This document shows positions 15,063 to 24,615 of a DNA stretch of 64,000 bases, piece after piece. Within the stretch, counting starts at the first letter, position 1. Every line of letters begins with the position of its first letter. The translations under genes were made by a program, and so were the position numbers. Under the pieces are notes generated by a model. The model worked only from the letters and a program-made list of their open reading frames with translations. It searched no databases and had not been told where the DNA came from. Origin of the DNA: Anaerolineae bacterium (GTDB taxonomy: Bacteria > Chloroflexota > Anaerolineae > Aggregatilineales > Phototrophicaceae); assembly GCA_020849765.1 (NCBI GenBank), contig JADLAY010000073.1, positions 1-64,000 of the forward strand. Direction: 5' to 3'.

Positions 15063-17480
15063 TTATTCCCCCGTCGGCAGCCAGACGTTCTTGACCTGCG
15101 TCGCCTCGCGCAGATACTCCTCGCCCGCACCCTGGTGCGGATCGAGCCAGTCGCGCGGCGCGCCATAGCCGACAAAGGTACGCTTCATGTTGTAGGCTGA
15201 CAGCTCCTCGACCATGGCGCAGCCCGCCGCGTCGCCGAAGTACCACATCGCGTCGACGTCGTCGTGCTCGACCAGTGTCTTGCTCAGGTGATCGCGGTCG
15301 CCGGTGACGATGTTGATCACGCCGCCGGGCACGTCGCTCGTCTCCAGCACCTGGTAGAAATCGGTCGCGCTCAGCGGATGTGCCGGGCTGGGGATGGCGA
15401 TGACCGTGTTGCCGCGGGCGATGGCGGGCGCGACCAGCGAGATCAGGCCGAGCAGCGGGAACTCGTCCGGGCAGGCGATGCCGATCACCCCGATTGGCTC
15501 CGTGATGCCGACGACCAGCCCGCGCAGAGGCGTCTCCTGCACCGTGCCGCCGAACTTATCGCAGTAGGCGGCATAGGTGAACAGCCGATCGATGCTGGCG
15601 TCGACCTCCTGCTGCGCGCTCTTGAGCGTGCGCCCGGTCTGCGCGCGGATGCGCTCGGCGAACTCGTCGGCGCGGGCGCTCAGGTTTTCGGCGATGTAAT
15701 AGAGGATCTGTGCGCGGGAGTGGCCGTTCTTGCTACCCCAGCCGGAGGCTTTGTGCGCCGCCTCGACGGCATCGCGAATGTCCTTGCGGTTGCCATCCGC
15801 CGCCTGCCCGACCAGCGCACCATCCGGCGCGAGCACCGGGCGTGTGTAGTTGCCATCGCTGCGCGCCTGCTTGCCGCCGATGTAGAGCTTGGGTGTGCGG
15901 TCAAGTGCGCCGTTGGCTTTCGTTTTGCCATTCATCGGCGCAGGGCGGCCAGGAACGGATGCGCTCCACTTGTCCGGCTTGCTGAATTCGGGCTGCGGGC
16001 GCGGCTGCCAGGTCGCGCGCACGTACTCGTACAGGCCTTCCTCGCCGCCCTCGCGACCGAAGCCGCTCTCACGGTAGCCACCGAAGCCGCTGGCCGCATC
16101 GAACATATTCGTGCAGTTGACCCAAACGCTGCCCGCCTTGATCTTCCCGGCCACGTCGAGCGCCAGGTTGATGTTCTCGCTCCAGACGCTCGCCGCCAAG
16201 CCATACTTGGTGTTATTCGCCAGGGCGACCGCCTCGGACGGCGTGCGGAAGGTCATCGCCACGACGACCGGCCCGAAGATCTCCTCCTGGACGACGGTCG
16301 AGGCGGGGGTGACGTTCGTGATCAGCGTCGGCAGATACCAGCAGCCGCGATCCGGCAGTTCGCAGGCGGGCTGGTAGATCTCGCCACCTTCTTCCAGGCC
16401 GATCTTGACCCAGCCGTCGATGGTGCGGTGCTGCATCGGGTCGACAATCGCGCCGATGTCGATCCCTTTGTCGAGCGGGCTGCCGATGCGCAGCGTATCC
16501 ATGCGACGCTTGACCTTGGTCAGGAAGCGGTCGGCGATACTCTCCTGCACCAACAGGCGCGACCCGGCGCAGCAGACCTGGCCCTGATTGAACCAGATCG
16601 CATCGACCAGCCCTTCGACCGCGCCATCCTGATCGGCATCGTCGAAGACGACGAACGGCGACTTGCCGCCCAGTTCGAGCGACAGGCGCTTGCCCGTGCC
16701 CGCCGTCACCCGCCGGATGATCTTGCCGACGTTGGTGCTGCCGGTGAAGGCGATCTTGTCGAAGTCGGCGTGCGAGGTCATGGCCGCGCCGGTCTCGTCG
16801 CCGCCGGTGACGATGTTGATCACGCCGGGCGGCAGGCCCGCCTCGTGCAGGATCTCGGCGAACAGCAGCGCGGTCAGGCTGGTGTAGGGCGCGGGCTTGA
16901 TCACGACCGTGTTGCCCATGGCGATGGCCGGGGCGAGCTTCCAGGCCATCATCAGCAGCGGGAAGTTCCACGGGATGATCTGGCCGACGACGCCGACCGG
17001 CCCGTAACCCGCCAGCTCCGTCTCCATCAACTGCGCCCATCCGGCGTGATAGTAGAAGTGGCGCGCGACCAACGGCACGTCGATGTCGCGCGTCTCACGG
17101 ATCGGCTTGCCGTTGTCCATCGCTTCCATGACGGCGAGCAGCCGCGCGTGCTTCTGAATGTCGCGGGCGATGGCGTACATGATGCGCGCGCGCTGGTGGC
17201 CGGGCGTCTTGCTCCACGACTCGAAGGCTTTGCGCGCCGCCTTGGCCGCCGCATCGACGTCTTCTTTGCCGCCGTCCGCGAACGTTCCCAGCAGCTCCCC
17301 GTTCGACGGGTTGCGGCTCTCGATGTACTTGCCGCTCTTCGGCTCGACCCACTTGCCGTCGATGAACAGATTCAGCTTGCGCTTGTGATCATTCAGCCAG
17401 GCAAGGACGGCGTCCGCCGCCTCCGGCGCAGGCCCGTAGCTCATGGTGTGGAAATATTCGGAGACTTTTGAACCGGCCAT
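15063..17480 (-). CDS. ALDH16-like two-domain aldehyde dehydrogenase
   Basis: This is an 805-residue protein with two ALDH units. The first (about 30-510) is complete: SLELGGKSPF with the general-base Glu and NQGQVCCAGSR with the catalytic Cys, plus the NAD-binding region GSTNVGK. The second (about 535-800) retains the Rossmann part (GVIGIACPDEFPLLGLISLVAPAIARGNT) but has no GQxC motif and ends early, so it is probably structural. This architecture fits the ALDH16 family, in which the C-terminal unit is non-catalytic. It oxidises aldehydes to acids with NAD+; the substrate is unknown. Start at MAGSKVSEY (17480) is preferred. Confidence 0.85.
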   Translation of the reverse strand: MAGSKVSEYFHTMSYGPAPEAADAVLAWLNDHKRKLNLFIDGKWVEPKSGKYIESRNPSNGELLGTFADGGKEDVDAAAKAARKAFESWSKTPGHQRARIMYAIARDIQKHARLLAVMEAMDNGKPIRETRDIDVPLVARHFYYHAGWAQLMETELAGYGPVGVVGQIIPWNFPLLMMAWKLAPAIAMGNTVVIKPAPYTSLTALLFAEILHEAGLPPGVINIVTGGDETGAAMTSHADFDKIAFTGSTNVGKIIRRVTAGTGKRLSLELGGKSPFVVFDDADQDGAVEGLVDAIWFNQGQVCCAGSRLLVQESIADRFLTKVKRRMDTLRIGSPLDKGIDIGAIVDPMQHRTIDGWVKIGLEEGGEIYQPACELPDRGCWYLPTLITNVTPASTVVQEEIFGPVVVAMTFRTPSEAVALANNTKYGLAASVWSENINLALDVAGKIKAGSVWVNCTNMFDAASGFGGYRESGFGREGGEEGLYEYVRATWQPRPQPEFSKPDKWSASVPGRPAPMNGKTKANGALDRTPKLYIGGKQARSDGNYTRPVLAPDGALVGQAADGNRKDIRDAVEAAHKASGWGSKNGHSRAQILYYIAENLSARADEFAERIRAQTGRTLKSAQQEVDASIDRLFTYAAYCDKFGGTVQETPLRGLVVGITEPIGVIGIACPDEFPLLGLISLVAPAIARGNTVIAIPSPAHPLSATDFYQVLETSDVPGGVINIVTGDRDHLSKTLVEHDDVDAMWYFGDAAGCAMVEELSAYNMKRTFVGYGAPRDWLDPHQGAGEEYLREATQVKNVWLPTGE

Positions 17481-17612
17481 AGGGTTACCTTTTTCTGCAA
17501 TCTTTCCTCGACATACGGCGCAAACAACGCCGCGCATGTTTACGTCTGAAGAGCATCTCTATCCGCTTCTATTATCCTGTACAATCAGGTGGAAAGGCAA
17601 ACGAGGTGCGTC

Positions 17613-17939
17613 ATGACCACAATTCAGTTGACTGCCGAATACGACCCAGAATCCAATGAGCTTGAAGTGCTGCTCCCAGAGGGCATCGACCCCAAAAAAC
17701 TGTCGTTTAGTCGACGCGAACCGACCGCGCACGCACAAACCACACTGGATCCATCGCCGACTTGGACGGAAGCCGAACTCGACGCGATGTTTGAGAAACC
17801 GGAACGCCCAATGACGGCTGCAGAATTCGCAAAGTTCATTGAGGAGGAAGGTGGCGGCTGGGAAGATCTAGGAATCACAGACGGCGCGGAATGGTCGAAT
17901 GAAACGCGTCGCAAAATTGAAGGGCGTTACAAGTGGTAG
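17613..17939 (+). CDS. Putative antitoxin partner of PIN toxin
   Basis: This is a 108-residue acidic protein of no clearly recognised family, with ATG at 17613 after ACGAGG. The N-terminus looks like a beta-rich stretch (TTIQLTAEYDPESNELEVLLPEG) and the C-terminal half is acidic and helical. It overlaps the following PIN gene by 7 bp, which, with its size and charge, points to an antitoxin. That role is inferred from context. Confidence 0.6.
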   Translation: MTTIQLTAEYDPESNELEVLLPEGIDPKKLSFSRREPTAHAQTTLDPSPTWTEAELDAMFEKPERPMTAAEFAKFIEEEGGGWEDLGITDGAEWSNETRRKIEGRYKW

Positions 17940-18322
17940 ATATTGCTGCCTTGCTTGATACGTCAATTGTCGTGGATGCCTTGCGCAGCTATGCACCTGC
18001 GATCACGTGGTTCGCGTCACGAGGCTCGGACGTGTTCGGCATCACGCCTTACGTATGGATGGAAGTTGTCTATGGCGTGGAGAGTAAAGCAAGACAATCG
18101 GCGGCAGAGAAACGCTTGCGCAATTTCGTACTCATTTATCCTGCGCAAGCCGACTTGGACTGGGCAATGCGTCAGTTGGCAGCCTATCGTCTCAGCCACG
18201 GCGTCGGTGTGCTCGACTGCCTGATCGCCGCGCCTGCGCGCCGGCTGCAAGTGCCACTGTATACGACGAACGTCAAGCATTTTGCGCCACTGCTCGGCGA
18301 TGTTGCCGTCCGCCCTTATTGA
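17933..18322 (+). CDS. PIN-domain toxin (VapC-like)
   Basis: This 129-residue PIN protein has LLDTSIVVDAL (first Asp), WMEVVYGVE (Glu), GVGVLDCLIAA (Asp) and YTTNVKHF (near the last acidic position). It is probably an RNA endonuclease toxin of the VapC group. It starts at GTG within the upstream antitoxin gene and its end overlaps the convergent Uma2 gene by 7 bp. Confidence 0.82.
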   Translation: MVDIAALLDTSIVVDALRSYAPAITWFASRGSDVFGITPYVWMEVVYGVESKARQSAAEKRLRNFVLIYPAQADLDWAMRQLAAYRLSHGVGVLDCLIAAPARRLQVPLYTTNVKHFAPLLGDVAVRPY

Positions 18323-18909
18323 TCGCCCATCTGTGGCAGCGCAAAGACATCCCCCATCTTGAGCGTGAACCCCGGCAGCATGTCGCCACCGTCAAGTGTG
18401 TCTCCGATCAAATAGACGCGCACCTGCTCTGGCAGGCCACGCACGTATTGATGCAGCTCCTGCTCTTTCGGATAGACAACCCAAACCTGTTCTGTGCCCG
18501 CCTCCAGATACCGGCGCACATGCGTGAGTACTTCTTCCGTTTTGTCGTCGGGCGACATGACCTCGACCGCGAGCGTGGGCGCGCCAGGAAAGGGTTTGTC
18601 GATGTTCCAATTGCCGGGCATAGCGGACTTGCGGACGTAAGCGACATCGGGCACCTGCGCGCCTTTGATACCCCGTCCTTCCTTGTTCAACAGGAACAGC
18701 AGCCCGTCCATGAAGACGTAGCCAAGGTCGCCGTCAACCACATGCCTATCGAGACGTCGATGAAGGTTGCCACCAATGAAATGATGTCTGCCGCCAACTG
18801 GACTCATCTCGACAATCTCCCCGTCGATCACTTCAATGCGCGCATCCGAGCCGAGCGCCATCAGTTCGTCCTCGGTATACAGACGTTGGTTCACCGCCAC
18901 GTCGGTCAT
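18316..18909 (-). CDS. Uma2 family (DUF820) putative endonuclease
   Basis: This is a 197-residue Uma2 protein. The PD-(D/E)XK-like core is visible: IEVIDGEIVEMSP near the start, VPDVAYVRK and LAVEVMSPDDKTEEV. The family is abundant in cyanobacteria and Chloroflexota; the fold resembles restriction endonucleases but the biological role is not settled. It is convergent with the PIN toxin. Confidence 0.85.
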   Translation of the reverse strand: MTDVAVNQRLYTEDELMALGSDARIEVIDGEIVEMSPVGGRHHFIGGNLHRRLDRHVVDGDLGYVFMDGLLFLLNKEGRGIKGAQVPDVAYVRKSAMPGNWNIDKPFPGAPTLAVEVMSPDDKTEEVLTHVRRYLEAGTEQVWVVYPKEQELHQYVRGLPEQVRVYLIGDTLDGGDMLPGFTLKMGDVFALPQMGDQ

Positions 18910-19039
18910 GCTTGATCTCCGCTGCTCATTCTGATCTCAGTGTACCGCAGTTTATCGCATCCTCGCCCGCTGGCTTGCCCTCACATGCGGACGCGGCTAC
19001 ACTGCCTGTACGTCACTGGCTCACGTAGGGAGCACGCTC

Positions 19040-20902
19040 ATGCCCGTCAACCTGGAAGCGGATGCCCCGCTCGATCTCGCCGCCGCCGACCTGAGGCCGC
19101 GCGGCCCTGTCCACCCCAGCCCGACCGATTGGCGCGACCAGGTCATCTACTTCCTGCTGCCGGATCGCTTCAGCGATGGGCACGAGGGGACACGCCCGCT
19201 GTTCGACCGAGCGCAGCCCGCGCTGCATCTGGCGCAGGACACGGCGGCGTGGATGGCGGCGGGCAAGACCTTCAACGGCGGCACCCTACGCGGCGTCATC
19301 AGCAAGCTCGACTACCTGCGCGACCTGGGCGTGACGGCGCTCTGGGTCGGGCCGGTGTGGAAGCAGCGCGCCGAGATGGACACTTACCACGGCTATGCGA
19401 TCCAGAACTTTCTTGAGGTCGACCCGCGCTTCGGCACGCGCCAGGATCTGCGCGATCTGGTCGATGCGGCGCACGCGCGCGGCATCTACGTGCTGCTCGA
19501 CATCATCTACAACCACAGCGGCAACAACTGGTTCTACCGCGACGAGGCGACCGGCGCCCCGGTGGACAGCCTGCCGTATCGCTATGCGCCGCCCTATCCG
19601 TTCCATAGCTGGCGGTCGAGCAGGGGCCAGCCGGCACCGCAGATCGTGAGCGGCGACGACGGCGTCTACCCGCACGAATTCCAGGACGCCGATTGGTACA
19701 CCCGCGCCGGGCACATCATCCACTGGGACCCGGCGGGCTGGGAAGATCCATCGCATCCCGACATCGAATTCCGGCGCGGCGATTTCTACGAGCTGAAGGA
19801 TTTCAACCACGAACACCCGCGCGTGCTCGACGCGCTGATCCGCGTCTATCAGTACTGGATCGCCTTGACGGACTGCGACGGCTTCCGTATCGACACGGTC
19901 AAACACATCTCCGAGGAGGCGTCGCAGGAATTCTGCGTGCGCGTGCGCGAATACTGCGAGAGCATCGGCAAGGAGAACTTCTGGATGGTTGGCGAGGTCA
20001 CCGGCGGCGAATACCTGGAACGCAGCTACCTGGATATCTGGGGGCGCGACCTCGATGCCATCCTCGACATCGGCGAAAGCAAGCTGCTGCTGCGCGGGAT
20101 GGTCAAAGGGCTGGCCGATCCGGGGGCGTTCTTCGAGCGCTTTTCGCCGCACGACATTCTCGGCAGCCACCGCGAGACAGGGCGCTACCACGTCAGCCTG
20201 ATCGACGATCACGACATGGTCGGCGGGCACAAGCAGCGATTCGCCGCACACGTGGACATCCCGGCGCGCTACCAGCAGGTCGCGCACGGCGTCGGCACCA
20301 TGCTGCTGACGCTCGGCGTGCCGTGCATCTACTATGGCACTGAGCAGGCCTTCGACGGCACGGAGGATCGCCACGATCTGAGCATCGAGCCGGCCCTCAG
20401 CTTTGAAGATCGCTATATTCGCGAGGCGATGTTCGGCAGCGCATTCGGCGCCTTCAAGACGAAAGACTGCCACTTCTTCAACCCGGATCACCCGACCTAC
20501 CTGCGCATCGCCGCGCTCAACCGCGTGCGCAACCGCGAGGACGACGTCGGCCTGGCGCTGCGGCGCGGCAGACAGTACCTGCGCGAGATCTCACCGGCGT
20601 TCGGCCAGCCGTTTGTGCCGCCCAGGCAGGGCGATATCGTCGCCTGGTCGCGGCTGCTGTTTGAGACGGAAGCGCTGGTCGTGCTCAATTCGCACGGGCT
20701 GAACGAGCAATCGGCGCTGGTGACGGTCGATGCGACGCTGCACGCACCCGGCACACAGATGACCGTCCTCTACGACGGCGCCTGGAGCGACGATCAACTA
20801 CGGGAACCGCCAACCGATCGGATTGTGACGGTCGAGTCGTTCTTCGGGCGCTCGTTCGTGCGTGTGACGCTGCCGCCCGCGGGCATGATCGTGCTCGGCT
20901 GA
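19040..20902 (+). CDS. GH13 alpha-amylase family glycoside hydrolase
   Basis: This 620-residue protein has a full (beta/alpha)8 GH13 catalytic domain. Conserved regions: DIIYNHSGNN (region I), GFRIDTVKHI with the nucleophile Asp (II), GEVTGG with the acid/base Glu (III) and LIDDHDM (IV). It acts on alpha-glucans or malto-oligosaccharides. No signal peptide is visible, so a cytoplasmic role in glycogen or oligosaccharide turnover is likely. It starts after GGGAGCACGCTC. The C-terminus has a beta-domain. The exact EC activity cannot be assigned. Confidence 0.88.
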   Translation: MPVNLEADAPLDLAAADLRPRGPVHPSPTDWRDQVIYFLLPDRFSDGHEGTRPLFDRAQPALHLAQDTAAWMAAGKTFNGGTLRGVISKLDYLRDLGVTALWVGPVWKQRAEMDTYHGYAIQNFLEVDPRFGTRQDLRDLVDAAHARGIYVLLDIIYNHSGNNWFYRDEATGAPVDSLPYRYAPPYPFHSWRSSRGQPAPQIVSGDDGVYPHEFQDADWYTRAGHIIHWDPAGWEDPSHPDIEFRRGDFYELKDFNHEHPRVLDALIRVYQYWIALTDCDGFRIDTVKHISEEASQEFCVRVREYCESIGKENFWMVGEVTGGEYLERSYLDIWGRDLDAILDIGESKLLLRGMVKGLADPGAFFERFSPHDILGSHRETGRYHVSLIDDHDMVGGHKQRFAAHVDIPARYQQVAHGVGTMLLTLGVPCIYYGTEQAFDGTEDRHDLSIEPALSFEDRYIREAMFGSAFGAFKTKDCHFFNPDHPTYLRIAALNRVRNREDDVGLALRRGRQYLREISPAFGQPFVPPRQGDIVAWSRLLFETEALVVLNSHGLNEQSALVTVDATLHAPGTQMTVLYDGAWSDDQLREPPTDRIVTVESFFGRSFVRVTLPPAGMIVLG

Positions 20903-20909
20903 GGACGCG

Positions 20910-22136
20910 TTAGACCGTCACCGGCAGGCTGTTCAGGCTGCGGATGGCGACGTCATGCCGCCAGCTCAGCGGCGAGCCATCAAGCTGCATCTCCGGCAGG
21001 CGGCGGAACAGCGCTTCAAGGGCGATCGCGCCTTCCAGCCGGGCGAGCGGCGCCCCAAGGCAAAAGTGGATGCCATAACCGAAGGCGACGTGTCGATCCT
21101 GCACGCGCCGGATGTCGAAACGATCCGGGTCTGGGAAGTGCGCCGGATCGCGATTGGCGGCGGCCAGGATCGGGAAGACGAGCGCCCCACGATCGATGGT
21201 CTGGCCGTCGATCGTCACGTCTTCGCGAGCGATACGCCAACCGCGCGGCACGGACGGATCGTAGCGCAGCATCTCTTCGATAGCGTCGGGCATCAGCGCC
21301 GGATCCTCGCGCAGCAACTGCCGCTGATCGGGATGCTGCAGCAGCGCCAGCGCCCCGTTGCCGATCAGGTTGGTCGTCGTCTCGTGACCGGCGACGAAGA
21401 ACGTGACCGCAGTCGAAACCAGTTCGTCGACGCTCAGGCGGTCGGCCTCGCTCTCGGCGGCGACCAGTCGCCCCAGCAGATCATCCTGCGGCTGGCGCTG
21501 GCGTTCGCGCACCATCTCCAGGATGTAATCGCGCATGACGTAGAGGCTGTCCTGCGCCGCCCGCGCCGACGTCTCGGTGATGCGCCCGCCGCGCTCGAAC
21601 AGCCGGTTGATGGCGACCGCCCATTCGCGAAACAGGCCGATGTCACGGCGCGGCGCGCCGATCATCTCGGCGATGATGGTCGCCGGCAGCGGGTAGGCGA
21701 AGTCGGCGATCACGTCCATGTGCCCGGCATCCAGCGCGCGGTCGATCAGTTCGTCGACGACCTCGGCGATGCGTGCCCGGCGCTCGGCGATCATGCGCGG
21801 CGTGAAGACGCTGGTCAGGATCATGCGCAGCCGGGTGTGATCCGGTGGATCGGAGTGGGCGAGGCCGATGTCGTAGTGCCGTTCGAGCGCGGCGATCTGC
21901 TGGCGGGCCGGAGATGGCAGTTGGCGCAGCAGATATTTGACACGCCCGGCGCTCGAAAACAGATCCGAGCGGCGCAGCGTGAACATGACGTCGTCGTAGC
22001 GCGTCAGCACCCAGGCGCCCCAGGCCTCGCACCAGTAGATCGGCGCCTGCTCGCGAAGGTCGCGGTAAATCGTGTATGGTTCAGCAAAAAACGCGTCCGA
22101 CGTCAACTGCGCGTCGAAGCCGCCCGTGCGTACCAT
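20910..22136 (-). CDS. Cytochrome P450
   Basis: This 408-residue soluble bacterial P450 has the oxygen-activating I-helix FFVAGHETTTNL, the K-helix EEMLRYDP (ExxR), and the haem-binding loop FGYGIHFCLGAPLARLE with the proximal Cys. P450s insert oxygen into a substrate using electrons from a ferredoxin pair; no ferredoxin or reductase is adjacent. Start at 22136 follows ACAGGGGGGAAC. The substrate is unknown. Confidence 0.92.
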   Translation of the reverse strand: MVRTGGFDAQLTSDAFFAEPYTIYRDLREQAPIYWCEAWGAWVLTRYDDVMFTLRRSDLFSSAGRVKYLLRQLPSPARQQIAALERHYDIGLAHSDPPDHTRLRMILTSVFTPRMIAERRARIAEVVDELIDRALDAGHMDVIADFAYPLPATIIAEMIGAPRRDIGLFREWAVAINRLFERGGRITETSARAAQDSLYVMRDYILEMVRERQRQPQDDLLGRLVAAESEADRLSVDELVSTAVTFFVAGHETTTNLIGNGALALLQHPDQRQLLREDPALMPDAIEEMLRYDPSVPRGWRIAREDVTIDGQTIDRGALVFPILAAANRDPAHFPDPDRFDIRRVQDRHVAFGYGIHFCLGAPLARLEGAIALEALFRRLPEMQLDGSPLSWRHDVAIRSLNSLPVTV

Positions 22137-22191
22137 GTTCCCCCCTGTTGCGTGCTGCCGAACGTGGGCGGCACATCGACCAGATGCCGTT

Positions 22192-22248
22192 GTAGGGACG
22201 GCATTCTTGCCGTCCGACGTTGGTGGACACGAAGAATCGCGTCCCTAC
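22192..22248 (+). repeat. GTAGGGACG inverted repeat element
   Basis: Outer 9-bp arms GTAGGGACG (22192-22200) and CGTCCCTAC (22240-22248) enclose a smaller hairpin (GACGGCA / TGCCGTC). Confidence 0.85.
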
Positions 22249-22292
22249 GACATGCCAATCAGAATCGGGGTGAACGTCGGAAATACGATTCG

Positions 22293-22372
22293 AACCGCAA
22301 TGACGCAAAGGCCACAAAGGGTAGGGATGATTTCGGACCACGATACTTTGCGTTCTTTGAGACTTTGCGGTT
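22293..22372 (+). repeat. Pair of inverted nonamer arrays
   Basis: AACCGCAAT, GACGCAAAG, GCCACAAAG at 22293-22319 face CTTTGCGTT, CTTTGAGAC, TTTGCGGTT at 22346-22372. Both follow a 9-bp period with core AACCGCAAA. Confidence 0.8.
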
Positions 22373-22541
22373 CAGATCAAATCCTCGGTTCGCCCCAATC
22401 GTCTGTGCTGGCGGCGGCGTAAAACGCCGAGCCAGTTGACAGCACCACCATGCTCAGCTTAACTGGTAGATAGCGGACAATGCTCCTGATTGCACAGCTT
22501 TTTTCCGGAATCCTTAGCCGGGAGACTCCGCTGGTGTCGCC

Positions 22542-23381
22542 ATGCCAAAAGCACTGCAGTTCGGTTGGGAAAGCCGCCGCGTGATCGCCCGCAAGGGCCA
22601 GCTTATGCACCGCCACACCGAGATCGAGCTGAGCGCCCTCGAAACCGGCGCGATGACCTACCAGTATGGCACGCAGCAGATCAGGCTGCGCGCGGGCGAC
22701 GTGGCGCTGTTCTGGGCGGCCATCCCGCATCACATCATCGAGGTCGAGCCGGGCACGATCCTGCACTGGTTGACGTTGCCATTCGGCGCGTTCCTCTCGT
22801 GGCGGCTGCCGCAGACGTTCGTGGAGACGATCACGGCCGGCAAGCTGATCGCGATCCAGGACGCGGCCTTGAGTCTGCGCGCGCTGGCCCACTTCGGCGC
22901 GTGGCATTCGGAAGTGGGCGCCGTCTCACCCGATACGCGGCGGCTGGTCCGGCTGGAAGTCGAAGCCTTCATCACGCGCATTGCCCTGCGCAGCGCAGCA
23001 GGTGGGGCGCGAGCGAGCACCAGCGCGCCAGCGGACGTCGAGGCCGACGCGATGGCCCGCGTCGCCCAGTTGATCGCCCGGCGCTACACGCAGCTGCTGA
23101 CCATCGACCAGATCGCGGAGGTGGTCGGCCTGCATCCTAACTACCTGATGACGCGCTTCCGCAGGCACTACGGCATGAGCCTGCTCGCCTACATGACGGC
23201 CTTACGCCTGGCCCATGCCCAGCGCCTGCTGCTGCTGACCGATATGCCGATCCCGGAGATCGTCACCGCCAGCGGATTCGGCTCGACGAGCCAGTTCTAC
23301 GCGACCTTCAAGCGCGCTTTCGGGCTGCCGCCGCAGCGCTACCGGGCGACCAATCAGGGGATTGCGGAGGGGGAGGATTGA
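22542..23381 (+). CDS. AraC family transcriptional regulator
   Basis: This 279-residue regulator has an N-terminal cupin-type sensor domain (RHTEIELSALETGAMTYQYG, RLRAGDVALFWAAIPH) and a C-terminal double helix-turn-helix (LTIDQIAEVVGLHPNYLMTRFRRHYGMS and MPIPEIVTASGFGSTSQFYATFKRAFG). It is divergent from the P450 gene across a 405-bp spacer, so it may regulate it, though the spacer is filled with repeats. The inducer is unknown. Confidence 0.88.
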   Translation: MPKALQFGWESRRVIARKGQLMHRHTEIELSALETGAMTYQYGTQQIRLRAGDVALFWAAIPHHIIEVEPGTILHWLTLPFGAFLSWRLPQTFVETITAGKLIAIQDAALSLRALAHFGAWHSEVGAVSPDTRRLVRLEVEAFITRIALRSAAGGARASTSAPADVEADAMARVAQLIARRYTQLLTIDQIAEVVGLHPNYLMTRFRRHYGMSLLAYMTALRLAHAQRLLLLTDMPIPEIVTASGFGSTSQFYATFKRAFGLPPQRYRATNQGIAEGED

Positions 23382-23440
23382 GATATGTAGAATGCTAGCC
23401 GAATAGTTATTCATATATCAGGATAGGCTCACGTGTTTCC

Positions 23441-23468
23441 TTGCGGCTGGGTGCACGCGCGTTATAAT
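23441..23468 (+). promoter_or_regulatory. Promoter of the sdh operon
   Basis: TTGCGG (23441-23446) and TATAAT (23463-23468) are 16 bp apart, about 100 bp before the sdhCD start. Confidence 0.65.
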
Positions 23469-23568
23469 CGCCCGAAATATGCTGACGCGCATTCGCCACG
23501 TCGATCCTCGGTTCGACGCCTCGCCTCGCCGGATGTGCGGTTTCGACAAAGATTAGGAGCTTGAACCC

Positions 23569-24615
23569 GTGACTGCACTCGTCACCACCCTCACCGAAAC
23601 GATGCGCTACCGTGGCGCCATCGGACAGTGGAGTTGGGTACTCCACCGCGTCACCGGCCTCGGTGTCGTGTTGTTCCTCACACTCCACGTTATCGGCGTC
23701 GCCTACTCGGTGTTCTACCCCGGTCTGTGGGAAGAAGAGGTCCTTATTTACCAGCACCCGATCTTCACGATCGGGGAATTCGTGCTGACCGCCTGCGTCG
23801 TTTATCACGCGCTCAACGGCCTGCGCATCGCCATCCTCGACAGCCGTCCGCACCTGTGGAAGTTCCAGAAACAAGCCGCGACCTACGTGCTGCTCGGCAC
23901 CATCGTGCTCTTGATCCCGACCTTCATCATCATGTTCGGCCACGTGCTCAACCACTACAACGAAAGCCCGACCTTCGTCGACATCCCGACGCTGATCAAC
24001 GCCATGCTGCGCTTCGCCATCGGCATCGCCGCGGCGGCCGCCCTGGCCGTGCTCGCCTCTGGCCTCTACGGGCTGATCGGCGGCAACCAACAGGACGTCA
24101 CCGTCGGCAAAGGCACGGGCAGCCGCATGGAGCGCTTCTGGTGGTCGTTCATGCGCATCAGCGGTGTGCTGATCATCCCGCTCGTCTTCGGGCATCTCGC
24201 GATTGCACATCTCGTGCAGGGCGTGTTCGATCTCAACATGGCGAACGCGACCATCGGCGGCGTGCCGATTGCTGACGCCGGTGCCATCCTGGCCAACGGG
24301 ATCAACAACAGCGGTACGGCGGTCGAATACGTGGCCGAGCGCTGGAACTTCCTGATCGCGGGTGTGGCGCTGTGGCGCATTTACGATGCCGCGCTGCTCG
24401 CGCTCGTCACCGTCCATGGCTTCAACGGCCTGCGCTACGTGGTGACGGATTACACGATGTCCTCGCCGCTCATGCGCCGCGCAGCCACCTATCTCTGCTT
24501 CATTGGCGGAGTCGCGCTGCTCGTCGTCGGCGTACTCGCACTGCTGGGAACGATTGACACCACGGCAGTTCAACTCGCGGAAGAAGCCAAAGCGCACTTT
24601 TTGAGCGTGCCATAA
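23569..24615 (+). CDS. Fused SdhC-SdhD succinate dehydrogenase membrane anchor
   Basis: At 348 residues this is about three times a normal SdhC. The first half has the SdhC pattern (WSWVLHRVTGLGVVLFLTLH, then VVYHALNGLRIAI), the second half repeats the layout as an SdhD-like unit (RISGVLIIPLVFGHLAIAHL, VHGFNGLRYVVTDY). About seven membrane spans are visible. The protein anchors SdhA/SdhB, binds haem b through histidines in these helices and reduces quinone. It is first in the operon sdhCD-sdhA-sdhB. Confidence 0.85.
   Translation: MTALVTTLTETMRYRGAIGQWSWVLHRVTGLGVVLFLTLHVIGVAYSVFYPGLWEEEVLIYQHPIFTIGEFVLTACVVYHALNGLRIAILDSRPHLWKFQKQAATYVLLGTIVLLIPTFIIMFGHVLNHYNESPTFVDIPTLINAMLRFAIGIAAAAALAVLASGLYGLIGGNQQDVTVGKGTGSRMERFWWSFMRISGVLIIPLVFGHLAIAHLVQGVFDLNMANATIGGVPIADAGAILANGINNSGTAVEYVAERWNFLIAGVALWRIYDAALLALVTVHGFNGLRYVVTDYTMSSPLMRRAATYLCFIGGVALLVVGVLALLGTIDTTAVQLAEEAKAHFLSVP

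Larger units (their letters stand above)
22137..22541 (+). other. Repeat-rich intergenic region, no gene seen
   Basis: These 405 bp separate the divergent P450 and AraC-type genes. They hold a GTAGGGACG...CGTCCCTAC inverted repeat (22192-22248) and two oppositely oriented nonamer arrays (22293-22319 and 22346-22372). The remaining stretch near 22380-22540 must carry the promoter of the regulator; no clear boxes were picked out. Confidence 0.7.

Noticed and set aside
15264..17471. 735-residue open frame opposite the aldehyde dehydrogenase
   Set aside because: It is the complement of a clear ALDH16-like gene in GC-rich DNA; composition is Arg/Asp/Val-rich without motifs. The same applies to the long antisense frames at 24707-26485 (opposite sdhA) and 53494-55470 (opposite YqeC-MocA and rnc).
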